Source: Vibrio penaeicida (GTDB lineage Bacteria; Pseudomonadota; Gammaproteobacteria; Enterobacterales; Vibrionaceae). From it: a stretch of DNA of 64,000 nucleotides. The notes under the pieces are model-generated. The model searched no databases. It saw only the letters and a program-made list of their open reading frames with translations, and had not been told where the DNA came from. The position numbers and the translations under genes were made by a program. Below, one piece after another: positions 27,517 to 35,911 of the stretch; the stretch's first letter is position 1, and each line of letters begins with the position of its first letter. The stretch is taken from positions 295,333 through 359,332 of the forward strand of contig NZ_JAUYVM010000004.1 of NCBI RefSeq assembly GCF_030689305.1, in the 5' to 3' direction.

Positions 27517-28203
27517 CTATATTACTAATCTAATTACCGACACAACAACACAACCAGGTCGGCGAATGCCTTCAATTTCCACTTTAATTTCACGCTCAAT
27601 TTCTATGCCTTTAGAAACTGGAGTTACTTTAAGGAGCTTACTTCTGGCACGAATGCGATTTCCAGCTTTCACTGGATACGGGAAACGAACATGATTTAAC
27701 CCAATGTTTACCGTCATTTTTGCAGCAGGGAACTGCGGGTTTTCGGGGTCAACACTGTCAGTGAGCTTAGAGAGCATCGACAATGTAAGAAAGCCGTGCG
27801 CAACTGGTGTTTTGAACGGTGACTCCTGAGAAGCACGTTCTGGATCAGTGTGTATCCACTGCATGTCTTCCGTTACCAAGCCAAATGCGTTAATTCGCTC
27901 TTGGTCGATCGTAGCCCAATCACCAACATGAATCTCTTCATTTAATTGGTTCTGTAATTCGAGATACAGCTTTTCCGCCTCTTCCGACATTGAAATAAGC
28001 GTTTTGTCTACTTGTGGAGACTCTTCATTAACTGCAGGTGTACTGTGATCTTTAACCCATGGAAAAAGATGTTGCGCGTGCGCTCTATTAACAATATCAC
28101 TCCAGTACTCACGCAACATCGGAGACATCAATTCACGAAACTCGAAATGATGCTTCCTAGCAAGTGACTCACTTTTGTGTTTGAGAATATCAACAACTTT
28201 CAT
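27517..28203 (-). CDS. MaoC-like (R)-hydratase domain protein with N-terminal extension
   Basis: 228 residues. The C-terminal 140 residues form a MaoC-like hotdog domain: IHVGDWATIDQERINAFGLVTEDMQWIHTDPERA carries the hydratase motif with catalytic Asp and His, followed by TPVAHGFLTLSML and the NIGLNHVRFPYPVKAGNRIRA strand. Such enzymes hydrate enoyl-CoA to (R)-3-hydroxyacyl-CoA and can feed polyhydroxyalkanoate synthesis. About 85 N-terminal residues, rich in charged residues and helix, are extra relative to PhaJ; their role is unknown. Single-gene unit. Confidence 0.85.
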   Translation of the reverse strand: MKVVDILKHKSESLARKHHFEFRELMSPMLREYWSDIVNRAHAQHLFPWVKDHSTPAVNEESPQVDKTLISMSEEAEKLYLELQNQLNEEIHVGDWATIDQERINAFGLVTEDMQWIHTDPERASQESPFKTPVAHGFLTLSMLSKLTDSVDPENPQFPAAKMTVNIGLNHVRFPYPVKAGNRIRARSKLLKVTPVSKGIEIEREIKVEIEGIRRPGCVVVSVIRLVI

Positions 28204-28550
28204 ATTTTACCTTACTACACAACAACTCTCATAAGAGTTCTTAATAGTAATTTTGAATGAGATTAGTAAAAGTGGCAAATACTTTCGGGCGAACAGGTGT
28301 TGTCTGAAACACCATATATCTTTACAAAACAAAAGGTTAAACAATAAAACAATATTTTATTATCCCCTTCGCCACAAAAGAAATTGATTATATTTCTAAC
28401 ATTTTGCTATTTATTGCTCTCTTTTATCAACTCAATACAACGTGAATGAGTGCGAAGACATCACATTGTTCAAAATACCACCAAACGTTTTGAAAACTCA
28501 ATTTAATTCTTTACAAGGATCGAGCATTTACATAATATCTGCACCGCAAC
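28204..28550. other. Intergenic region upstream of the tRNA
   Basis: 347 bases, AT-rich, holding the leftward promoter of the MaoC-like gene and the tRNA promoter at its right end. Nothing else stands out. Confidence 0.5.
28510..28538 (+). promoter_or_regulatory. Sigma-70 promoter of tRNA-Ser
   Basis: TTTACA (28510-28515), a 17-base spacer, and TAATAT (28533-28538), followed by a GC-containing discriminator just before the tRNA, as is usual for stable-RNA promoters under growth-rate control. Confidence 0.75.
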
Positions 28551-28641
28551 GGAGAGATGGCTGAGTGGTTGAAAGCACCGGTCTTGAAAACCGGCATACG
28601 TTAATAGCGTATCTAGGGTTCAAATCCCTATCTCTCCGCCA
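28551..28641 (+). tRNA. tRNA-Ser (anticodon UGA)
   Basis: A 91-base class II tRNA including an encoded CCA. The acceptor stem pairs GGAGAGA with TCTCTCC, discriminator G at 28638. The anticodon stem CCGGT/ACCGG encloses CTTGAAA, giving anticodon TGA, which reads UCA serine codons. The extended variable arm (GCATACGTT...AGCGTAT) and the T arm with GGTTCAAATCC are clear. A strong terminator follows within 6 bases. Confidence 0.96.
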
Positions 28642-28646
28642 CATTG

Positions 28647-28678
28647 AAAAAGGGCGCTGTTTTTACAGCGCCCTTTTT
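28647..28678 (+). terminator. Intrinsic terminator of tRNA-Ser
   Basis: Perfect 14-bp stem AAAAAGGGCGCTGT / ACAGCGCCCTTTTT with a TTTT loop directly after the tRNA. Confidence 0.93.
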
Positions 28679-28926
28679 GCGTTTTAGTCATAGAGAGTTC
28701 CCCCAATACAGATACGCCTCTTTTCACTTGCTAGGTGCAGTCTCGAAGAGTATTCGCTGTTCGGTCTTCTAGTTGTCAAGTGTACATAAGATGTGGCTAA
28801 CATATGGATGGGCGAGCATCCGCAAAGGAAATTGCTCTTAGTTCGGTTTTTTAGAGGTTAACGAAACGAGAAGAAATCGAGTGAGTTAGTGCTTATGCTA
28901 GGTGGCTTAGTTATCTTATGTTCACA

Positions 28927-30036
28927 TTAGTTAATCGGTATTCTTATATTATATTTTAATCCGTCTTCCGACTTCACGTGAATACTTCCTTCTAGTCCCC
29001 ATATTACTGTCATATAAATAATAGTTGCACTGAAGCCTAAGTGTTTGTCTATTCTCTTGGTTGTGAAGAATGGGTCAAAAATTTTTTCTAAGTCATTAAA
29101 ATCCATGCCGACACCATTATCTTGATATGTAATAACAATTTCCCTACCATTTTTATCTAGGTTAATATCAATCGCCTTATTACCACCATCAACGAATGCA
29201 TGATCGAGAGAGTTTTCAATTAATTTATCAAATAGTTTGATAATAAGTTTCTTCTTTGTTGAAATAACAATATCGTTGCAAACCAGATTTAGCGTAACAT
29301 TATTATCTTCAAGTTCTTTTTCTTTAGATTTACTAATATCACAAATAAGATCTTGAAGGTTTACTATTTCTATATCGGGAAGATCATGTACTGACAATGT
29401 TTTAAATGCTGTTATTAATTGATTTAATTTATTAAGATTTGTAGTAATCAGCTGATATATACTTTCTTCCTGTTCAATCCAACTTATTATATCATCGCGT
29501 GTAAGTTTATTTGATTCTAGTTTCCCATTCATCCTATTCGTTTGATCTAGAAGATGGCTACTTGAGGTAACGCATACTCCAATAGGCGTATTCATTTCAT
29601 GCGCAACTCCCATTATGATATTGATCATGGTTGAAAAAAGTTGTGCGCGATACTTCTCTTTTTGTGCTTCTAATATTGATAGTACGCTTTTAACACGAAT
29701 GAGAACTTCCTTGGCTCTGAATGGCTTAGTTATATAATCGTGCCCTCCCGCTGCGAATGCTTCCTCAATTGAATTGGTATCCGAATTGGCACTAATAAAA
29801 ACAACAGGAATGTCACATAACTCAGGGTTTAATTTTAACTGTCTACACGCTTCAATCCCACTAATCCCAGGCATGTTAATATCCATCAAAACCAAGTCCG
29901 GAACATTATTAGCAATGCTTTTTATGGCCATTTCACCATTTATAGCCACTCTAATGTTATAACCTTCACCAGTCAAAATTGATTCTAGGAGTTTTAGATT
30001 AGCAGGTGTATCGTCTACTATCATAATGTCCTTCAT
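28927..30036 (-). CDS. Receiver-histidine kinase fusion (REC-HATPase)
   Basis: About 369 residues. I start at 30036, with GGGGGAAG upstream and the typical receiver opening MKDIMIVDDTPANLKLLESIL; a TTG-initiated longer frame is possible. The receiver (1-120) has the phosphoacceptor in LVLMDINMP and the late Lys in YITKPF. A kinase core follows: H box MGVAHEMNTPIGV, N box KLFDKLIENSLDHAF, G1 DNGVGMD, F box IFDPFFTTK. The second glycine box, normally GTGLGL, reads KHLGFSATI, so ATP-lid function is doubtful. No DNA-binding or GGDEF/EAL output is present. It is last in the operon after the hybrid kinase, likely receiving phosphate from it. Confidence 0.87.
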   Translation of the reverse strand: MKDIMIVDDTPANLKLLESILTGEGYNIRVAINGEMAIKSIANNVPDLVLMDINMPGISGIEACRQLKLNPELCDIPVVFISANSDTNSIEEAFAAGGHDYITKPFRAKEVLIRVKSVLSILEAQKEKYRAQLFSTMINIIMGVAHEMNTPIGVCVTSSSHLLDQTNRMNGKLESNKLTRDDIISWIEQEESIYQLITTNLNKLNQLITAFKTLSVHDLPDIEIVNLQDLICDISKSKEKELEDNNVTLNLVCNDIVISTKKKLIIKLFDKLIENSLDHAFVDGGNKAIDINLDKNGREIVITYQDNGVGMDFNDLEKIFDPFFTTKRIDKHLGFSATIIYMTVIWGLEGSIHVKSEDGLKYNIRIPIN

Positions 30037-30081
30037 TTTAACTTCCCCCGCTTTTAGTGCAAATACAACACATGCATTCAA

Positions 30082-32760
30082 TCACTTCTCTTTAGCCTTT
30101 AATTTCAACAAAAGATTTGCTAATTCAAAATCTTCTAACATTTCTATTATCCACTGAGACTCATTACTTAACTCGACTGGCATTTCCTCACATAAGTTTA
30201 TCGCGCTTTTTGTGTCCCCCATTTCAATAAGCTCAATTAATGAGTTGTTTTGCTCTGGAGATAGTGACTTTAAATTAATTTCTTGAGATTCTTCTTCATC
30301 TTTTACTTCATCATTATTTGAATTCGTTTCAATAACTGAATAGTCTAAATAGTTAATCAAACTTTTAATTAGTGTTTGCTTTGCTAAAGGTTTAGTCAGT
30401 AGGTCGTTACATACTTTGAGTAATTCTTGTTGTTCGTCGACCATTGCAGAGGCGGTAACCATCACTAACGGCATACAATTAGATCCCAAATCCTCTCTGA
30501 GTTTAACGCATAGCTCTTGCCCATCGATAACAGGCATTTTTAAATCTGTAAGAATTAAATCTGGTTTAAAACCATGTATTTTTTCTAGTGCGTCTTGCCC
30601 ATTTTCAGCTTCCATTATGTCGAAAGACCAATCGGACAAGTAACTCGATATAAGGCTTCTGTTGTATGGGATATCATCGACGATCATAATTTTCGCTGGT
30701 TCAAATTCGATCTTTTCGAAGGGAATTTGAGGGCTTTCATTAACAATGTCAGGTAGTTGTGTATCACACCTCTCAACGTTGGGTATCATAATGCTAAAGC
30801 GTGAACCCATATTTTCACCTTCACTCGATACATTGATCTCCCCCCCCATTAGATGCACAATTTCTAAAGTAATGGCTAACCCGAGGCCTGTACCACCGTA
30901 TTCAGAGCTTTTTTGACCTGACATTTGTTCAAAAGCATGAAATATACACTGCTGCTGAGATTTTGGAATGCCTTTCCCTGTATCGATAACATCGATGTAG
31001 ATATCGACCTTTCCATCAATACTTGAAGGCGTTGTCCTAATGCTAACTTTGACGCTACCGTCGCGTGTAAATTTAACGGCATTGCTACAAAGGTTTATCA
31101 ATACTTGTTTGAGTTTCAATGTATCAAGTAATACACAGCTTTCTAATTCATCACTGGATTTGATTTCAAAAAGGATATCTCGTTCACTAGCCTGCTTATA
31201 GAAAAAGCTGTGTAGCTCATTTAAGAGTTGCTTGAGCGATGTGGGGTTATATTCCAGCTCCATTTTGCCCGATTCAATTTTTGCAAGATCGAGAACTGAA
31301 TTGATCAAGGCAAGCAAAGTGTTACCCGCACTGCTGATTGCTGATAAATAGCCAATGCTTTTAGTATCGTGTATCTGCGACTTTAGCATTTCAGAAAAGC
31401 CCAACACTGCGTTTAATGGTGTTCTCAACTCATGTGACATGTTAGATAGAAACTGACTTTTCGCCTGATTAGCCCGCTCTGCTTCGTCTTTGGAAATTTC
31501 AGCTTTTTTGCGGGCTTCTTCAGACTGCAACTGTGCCACCGAAAGTTCTTCAGTTCGCTCTTTTACACGCATTTCCAAATCTTGGTTTAACCGTTTAATA
31601 TCGGCCAGCATTGTCATTCTTAAAATCGCAGTAGCCCCCATTCTAAAAAGGGTCGAAACAAATTCGTTTCCGACGTACTGACGCTGCACACTTCCAACCT
31701 TGCCTCTTGTATCGAAGATGGCGATGACCTTCTGTTCATGAATCATGGGTATGCAGCATCTCAGATCCGAATTGTTCTCTGCGAATTCTGTTTGTTTTTG
31801 ATTGATTGATTTTAATAGTAGGTCGTCAATGGTATGAACTTCATCAGCACCTTTGTAAGCCTGCTGTCTTGCATCATTCCATAGATAAATCTCACAAGAG
31901 TCCAGCCGTAGATAGCTCATTAGAACGTTTTTAATAGTGGTTAATATATAAATTTCCGATTGCTCACGGTTATCTACCGAAATAATTTCAGAAAGTTCTT
32001 CTCCCGTTGTGTTTAAGGTATTTAAATCGGATATTTTCTTACGAATCGAATCTCGCATGATCGCAAAGCTATTGGCTAAACTTCCGATTTCATCTTTTCT
32101 TTCCTTTTCTATATCACAGGATAAATTCCCTTTGGCCAACTCATCTGAAGACACTTTAAGTTTTTGTAATGGATTGATGACGACAATCATAAGAATCATA
32201 TAAATGGCAGTGTAGAGCACCGTAAATAGCACGATACTTTCTACTATGGTATTTATTATTAAGTCAGTTAATTTTTCTCTTAGAAAATCCTTCGTAATAT
32301 AGACCTTTGCAACCCCTATGATTTCATCATCTGCAGAGTTACCTGAACCCACTGAATTAAAAAGAATGTTTTCTTCCTTGTAATAGAGGTTTTCATTGAT
32401 ATCCTGAAAATCTTCGTTTAATCCAACCAGTTCCCAGTTTTCATCTCTAGTTTGACCATGTGTCACGTAGGTGTTGGTAGAATCTTTAATAAGGATTGAA
32501 TGAAACTCTTTATCATTCATTTCAGATATAATGATTTGATATACCTGATCACTATAAATGTTATAGAGTAACTTCCCTAACCCCAACGACATTCGGGTTA
32601 GGGTTGCGTCCATTTTCTCTTCGACTTGTCTTTCTAGTTCTTTTTCTGACTGGTAGTAATTAAGCACACCTAAAATGGTGCTAATAATAATGAATACGAT
32701 TAGAAGAGGGATTCCAAGTTTGCTACGAATACTGTTGAATAAATTGGAATTTTTTATCAT
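30082..32760 (-). CDS. Hybrid sensor histidine kinase with periplasmic sensor
   Basis: 892 residues, inner membrane. Order: TM1 about 17-35; periplasmic domain about 36-170; TM2 about 172-198; HAMP about 199-250; a GAF-like region about 255-395; a coiled coil to about 440; HisKA with phospho-His in NMSHELRTPLNAV; HATPase with N box NLCSNAVKF, G1 DTGKGIP and G2 GGTGLGL; receiver about 700-815 with acceptor in LILTDLKMP; and an acidic helical tail to 892 that is not an evident HPt. It sits 86 bp after the periplasmic binding-protein gene, so it probably reads the ligand state of that protein, as LuxQ does with LuxP or TorS with TorT. Confidence 0.9.
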   Translation of the reverse strand: MIKNSNLFNSIRSKLGIPLLIVFIIISTILGVLNYYQSEKELERQVEEKMDATLTRMSLGLGKLLYNIYSDQVYQIIISEMNDKEFHSILIKDSTNTYVTHGQTRDENWELVGLNEDFQDINENLYYKEENILFNSVGSGNSADDEIIGVAKVYITKDFLREKLTDLIINTIVESIVLFTVLYTAIYMILMIVVINPLQKLKVSSDELAKGNLSCDIEKERKDEIGSLANSFAIMRDSIRKKISDLNTLNTTGEELSEIISVDNREQSEIYILTTIKNVLMSYLRLDSCEIYLWNDARQQAYKGADEVHTIDDLLLKSINQKQTEFAENNSDLRCCIPMIHEQKVIAIFDTRGKVGSVQRQYVGNEFVSTLFRMGATAILRMTMLADIKRLNQDLEMRVKERTEELSVAQLQSEEARKKAEISKDEAERANQAKSQFLSNMSHELRTPLNAVLGFSEMLKSQIHDTKSIGYLSAISSAGNTLLALINSVLDLAKIESGKMELEYNPTSLKQLLNELHSFFYKQASERDILFEIKSSDELESCVLLDTLKLKQVLINLCSNAVKFTRDGSVKVSIRTTPSSIDGKVDIYIDVIDTGKGIPKSQQQCIFHAFEQMSGQKSSEYGGTGLGLAITLEIVHLMGGEINVSSEGENMGSRFSIMIPNVERCDTQLPDIVNESPQIPFEKIEFEPAKIMIVDDIPYNRSLISSYLSDWSFDIMEAENGQDALEKIHGFKPDLILTDLKMPVIDGQELCVKLREDLGSNCMPLVMVTASAMVDEQQELLKVCNDLLTKPLAKQTLIKSLINYLDYSVIETNSNNDEVKDEEESQEINLKSLSPEQNNSLIELIEMGDTKSAINLCEEMPVELSNESQWIIEMLEDFELANLLLKLKAKEK

Positions 32761-32800
32761 TTTATATTCTGCTTAGCTAGTGGAACTATGCAAATGAAAT

Positions 32801-32826
32801 AGATGCGTATGTTTACCTACGCATCT
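32801..32826 (-). other. Stem-loop in the operon spacer between binding protein and kinase
   Basis: Perfect 9-bp stem AGATGCGTA / TACGCATCT with an 8-base loop, in the 86-bp gap between two co-directional genes. There is no strong T run after it, so it may be a processing or mRNA-stability element that sets unequal levels of the binding protein and the kinase rather than a full terminator. Confidence 0.5.
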
Positions 32827-32846
32827 CGTAGTAACCGTAATACATA

Positions 32847-34297
32847 TCAAAGTTTTCCAACATCAAGCAGCGTGTATATACGGTCTTCTTTTCCTAAGTT
32901 TGCAATAGCCTTTACAGCACCTTCATTCAGCACATCCACTGAAGACCAGATTGCCCCCTCAAATTCAGGGTTTTTCTTCAAAAATTCTTCTACTGCTGCT
33001 TGTGCTTCTTGTACAGACTTATCCGAAACAGTAACTTGGCTTCTCCCCATAAGCTCAAGATTACTGTAGGTTTTCAACACTCCATCCATGACCCTTGTTC
33101 TTCTTCTAGAAGCGATATTCTCTTCTGATGTAACAACCAATAAATCCGTCTTATTGTTTTTTGTCATTTTATCAAACAGCAATGGTGTAATTAGCGCTGA
33201 CAGGGTGTAATCATTCAATGTTTCCCCATCATTCGTATCTGTTCCCCAATTATCTTCAATTGTCGGCCAGGATGAGGATTGGATGTATTGGTCAGAAAAC
33301 TCTCCGGTTTCACTCCATGGAAACTTACCAATTTGCGGAAGGTTGTTTTTAGTGGCAAGTATTGTGGGTACATACAAGTTATAAGGTACGACATCACCAC
33401 AATAAATTTTCTCTGACTCATTGTCTTTATTGAAGATATCGTTCATGCAGTCTGCCACCTGTCTTCCCATCATCTCGAAATTCTGAGATTCTGAGATTCT
33501 GTTGCCAGAAAAGGAGGCCTTTGCCTGATCATGTCAAATGTCCATTTGTTTCCATCGATACCTGTGGTGTATACACTGTTCCCTTTCTTTGCATTTAATA
33601 TGGCTTGCGTTGCTCCTGCTGCGGGCTCATCCCATGCAGCCCAAACCGCGCCATCGAAATCAGGATTGTTTTTAAGATAATCCGACACAAAATTCCTTGA
33701 ATCCTGCACTTGTCCGGGTATGCTCGTGTGGTGCATTTTTACTAATTTGATATCGGGATACTCAGCCAATATCGCTTCCATTATGTCCGTTCTTTTTCTA
33801 ATACCGTGATGGTCTAACCAAGTAACAGCAAGTAATTCCTTTTTGCCATCGACGAGCATTTTATCAAACAAAAACTTGGTGATTCGAGCTGATAAAAAAT
33901 AATTATTTGAAGTTATATTTGTTACTACGTCCTTGTGGAATCCTGCATCCCCATTTATTACCGGAATACCAGCATTTTTTGCTTTCAAGAGTGCGGATTC
34001 AATTAAGTTAGGATCGAGCATGTCATTAAAAATCGCATCTACTTCCCGGTCGACAAAATCATCAAAGTAATCATCGGCTTGACTATAGTCTCCGAAAATT
34101 TCGGCTTTAATTACATTCCATCCATACTCCTTGGCTCTTAAGGAAAAAGAATTACCGAACCGGAGCATCGTATTTGATTGAAAATCAACGGTAATTATAG
34201 CGACCGTTTTCTGTTTTTCTTCGGCTATCGAACTCAGAGGACTTATAATTAATATTGCAAAAAATGTCACCAGTAACTTTGCTCTAAAATTCCACAT
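32847..34297 (-). pseudogene. Periplasmic sugar-type binding protein with duplicated C-lobe, split by an 8-bp insertion
   Basis: Two frames together encode a Peripla_BP_4-type (ribose/autoinducer-2 class) binding protein. Frame 1 (33470-34297) has a signal peptide (SIA|EEK) and most of the domain, then meets a stop soon after ATESQN. Frame 2 (from about 33480 to 32847) continues it. At the junction an 8-bp unit, GAGATTCT on the plus strand, is present twice plus one degenerate copy; deleting one unit joins the frames as ATESQNFEMMGRQ, giving 480 residues. The continuation first completes the binding domain, then carries about 120 residues that clearly repeat its own C-lobe (LSA.IT..LFDKM, R.RT..M, LK.NP.F.GA.W, GA..AI.N). 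First gene of the sensor operon. It could be decaying, or reversible by slippage. Confidence 0.88.
33477..33500. repeat. 8-bp tandem repeat at the frameshift
   Basis: Three adjacent 8-bp units: GAAATTCT, GAGATTCT, GAGATTCT. One unit must be removed (or two gained) to restore the reading frame of the surrounding binding-protein gene. Slipped-strand mispairing is the simple origin. Confidence 0.9.
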
Positions 34298-34746
34298 TTT
34301 CTTACCTAAAACCGTTTTAAAATTTAGAGAATCAACCTTGTTTTTTTAATTATTCATGCTAAGGCTGAATGAAATATATAAATGTGGAGACCTCTCTCTG
34401 TCAGGTTTTACTGTCTAAATAGCTATGGAGGAAACGCACATTTAAAAGATAGTTTAGGTTTCTTTAAAACTCCAACCATCGAATATCCGAGTCAAAAGCA
34501 TTTTATTTTCATACCAATGTTCGAGCGTTTATTCAAACAATCATACCCAGTCATTTACATTCACTTGGGGGAATAGAGTGGACGTTTCAAACAGAAACGG
34601 GACGCTTTTATTACTGCGATCTTTTCCTTGTTACTACAAACGCACCTTTTCCCCCATCACAAAAGTCTAAAATTGGACATTTATATGCTAATGGTATATT
34701 TTTGGACTTAGTTAAGTGTTGAGCTAGTACGAATTAAGGTGGGTTT
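34298..34746. other. Divergent region between sensor operon and Xre-RES pair
   Basis: 449 bases holding the leftward operon promoter and the toxin-antitoxin promoter at 34673-34700. A 64-codon rightward frame at 34382-34576 lacks a ribosome site and family resemblance and is not called. Confidence 0.5.
34665..34707 (+). promoter_or_regulatory. Promoter and likely operator of the Xre-RES operon
   Basis: TTGGAC (34673-34678), a 16-base spacer and TATATT (34695-34700) form a sigma-70 promoter. TTGGAC recurs at 34702-34707, and GTCTAA-AA-TTGGAC at 34665-34678 is an imperfect palindrome over the -35 box. Sites placed on and around the promoter suit autorepression by the Xre-type antitoxin; that role is inferred. 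Confidence 0.55.
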
Positions 34747-35166
34747 ATGGTTCATTCAACTAACGCTGTATTTGCGGACGGCTTATCTACAGATGATAAA
34801 GAAGTCCGCTCAACGGGCTTAAAAGCTGCATTGAGTATTTTGGAAAAGTGGTCTTTGACTAATAACCAGATGATGCAGGTTCTTGGCCTCAAGAAAAGCC
34901 AGTTTTTTAAAGCCAAAGCGAACCCAAGTTCGCTAAGTATAAGTAATGATCTTTTAGAACGAATTAGTCTTATTCTGAATATTCATGGTGTGCTGAGAAC
35001 AGTTTTTACAAACCCAGAGCTTGTTTATGGGTTCATGACACGTAAAAACAACAATCAGTTCTTTAATGGTCGCTCCCCTATTGAAATTATCGAGGGAGGT
35101 AACTTTGGCTCTTTGTACGACGTATACCACCGAATTAATGCGCTTCGAGGCGGTCAATGGCAATGA
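34747..35166 (+). CDS. Xre/ParS-family antitoxin (DUF2384)
   Basis: A 139-residue antitoxin of the MbcA/ParS/Xre type. The N-terminal helix-turn-helix-like part (ALSILEKWSLTNNQMMQVLGLKKSQFFKAKANP) is followed by the DUF2384 toxin-binding region with RISLILNIHGVLRTVFTNPELVYGFMTRKNNNQFFNGRSPIEIIEGGNFGSLYDVYHRINALRGGQW, ending in the conserved Arg-Gly-Gly segment. It neutralises the RES toxin encoded next and probably represses the operon. The 3' end overlaps the toxin start by 10 bp. Confidence 0.92.
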   Translation: MVHSTNAVFADGLSTDDKEVRSTGLKAALSILEKWSLTNNQMMQVLGLKKSQFFKAKANPSSLSISNDLLERISLILNIHGVLRTVFTNPELVYGFMTRKNNNQFFNGRSPIEIIEGGNFGSLYDVYHRINALRGGQWQ

Positions 35167-35855
35167 ATAACTCCGTAAAATCACTCAAAGACCAACTCGC
35201 GTATCGCCTCATTCCTTCTAAATATCCTCCAATTACTTTATTTGATGACGTAGCAAGCGAGGATGAATTCGCGGCATTATACGCCATTCAAGAACTGACT
35301 AACCCCCGAATACAGAACGAAGTAGGAAACCTATCTCTAGTCGCACTAAACGACATACCTTTTGGGATTTCTGGTTGCAGCTATGCTCTCGCGCCGTTTG
35401 TGCATTTAAGTCGTGATGGCGGTAGATTTAACGACGGTCAATTTGGTGCTTTTTATTGTGCACAAGAAGTCGATACCGCAATAGAAGAAGTCTCCTACCA
35501 TCAAGTTCGTTACATGAACAATATCGATAACTGCCCTTTTGATGTGATTACCTACCGCGGATTAGAGTGTTTATTTTCCGCAAGCTTGCATGACCTGACA
35601 TCCGTAAGCTTAGATAACCCGATCTACGATCCTAACAATTACGGAGCCGGCCAGCAATTAGCTAGAGAGCTAAAGCAAATCGGCAAAGAGGGACTTCAGT
35701 ACTACTCTGTGAGGTCGGTAAAAAGTGAACAGATTTGCTTCGCTCTGTTTTCTCCAAAACTCATCCAAAGGGTGGTACAATCGGCGCACTTTGAATCATT
35801 CTATAGCGATGGAAAAATCATAAAGTTTGAGAAAGTCTCTCCCTGCGGAGATTAA
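35157..35855 (+). CDS. RES-domain toxin (NAD+-consuming)
   Basis: A 232-residue RES toxin. The naming residues are visible: Arg86 and Arg90 in LSRDGGRFNDG, followed by FGAFYCAQEVDTAIEEV with the conserved Tyr and Glu. RES toxins such as MbcT and Res degrade NAD+ (phosphorolysis or hydrolysis), causing growth arrest unless bound by their Xre antitoxin. GAGG lies six bases before ATG 35157; an ATGA overlap at 35163 is an alternative start. All active-site motifs look intact, so the pair is probably functional. Confidence 0.92.
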   Translation: MAMNNSVKSLKDQLAYRLIPSKYPPITLFDDVASEDEFAALYAIQELTNPRIQNEVGNLSLVALNDIPFGISGCSYALAPFVHLSRDGGRFNDGQFGAFYCAQEVDTAIEEVSYHQVRYMNNIDNCPFDVITYRGLECLFSASLHDLTSVSLDNPIYDPNNYGAGQQLARELKQIGKEGLQYYSVRSVKSEQICFALFSPKLIQRVVQSAHFESFYSDGKIIKFEKVSPCGD

Positions 35856-35911
35856 ATTCGATTGAAGCTGAATATTACACACAGTACCGCTCTAAATACT
35901 GATTGTTTTGG

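Noticed and set aside
32847..33473. The second binding-protein fragment as a gene of its own
   Set aside because: It starts in mid-domain, has no signal peptide or ribosome site, and rejoins the upstream frame exactly when one 8-bp unit is removed.
34382..34576. 64-codon rightward frame in the gap before the Xre gene
   Set aside because: No ribosome site ahead of its ATG and no recognisable protein pattern; probably chance in AT-rich DNA.
28551..35900. Integration element with tRNA-Ser as attachment site
   Set aside because: No integrase gene and no second copy of the tRNA 3' end was found by eye, so no mobile element is called; only the weaker island idea is kept as a finding.
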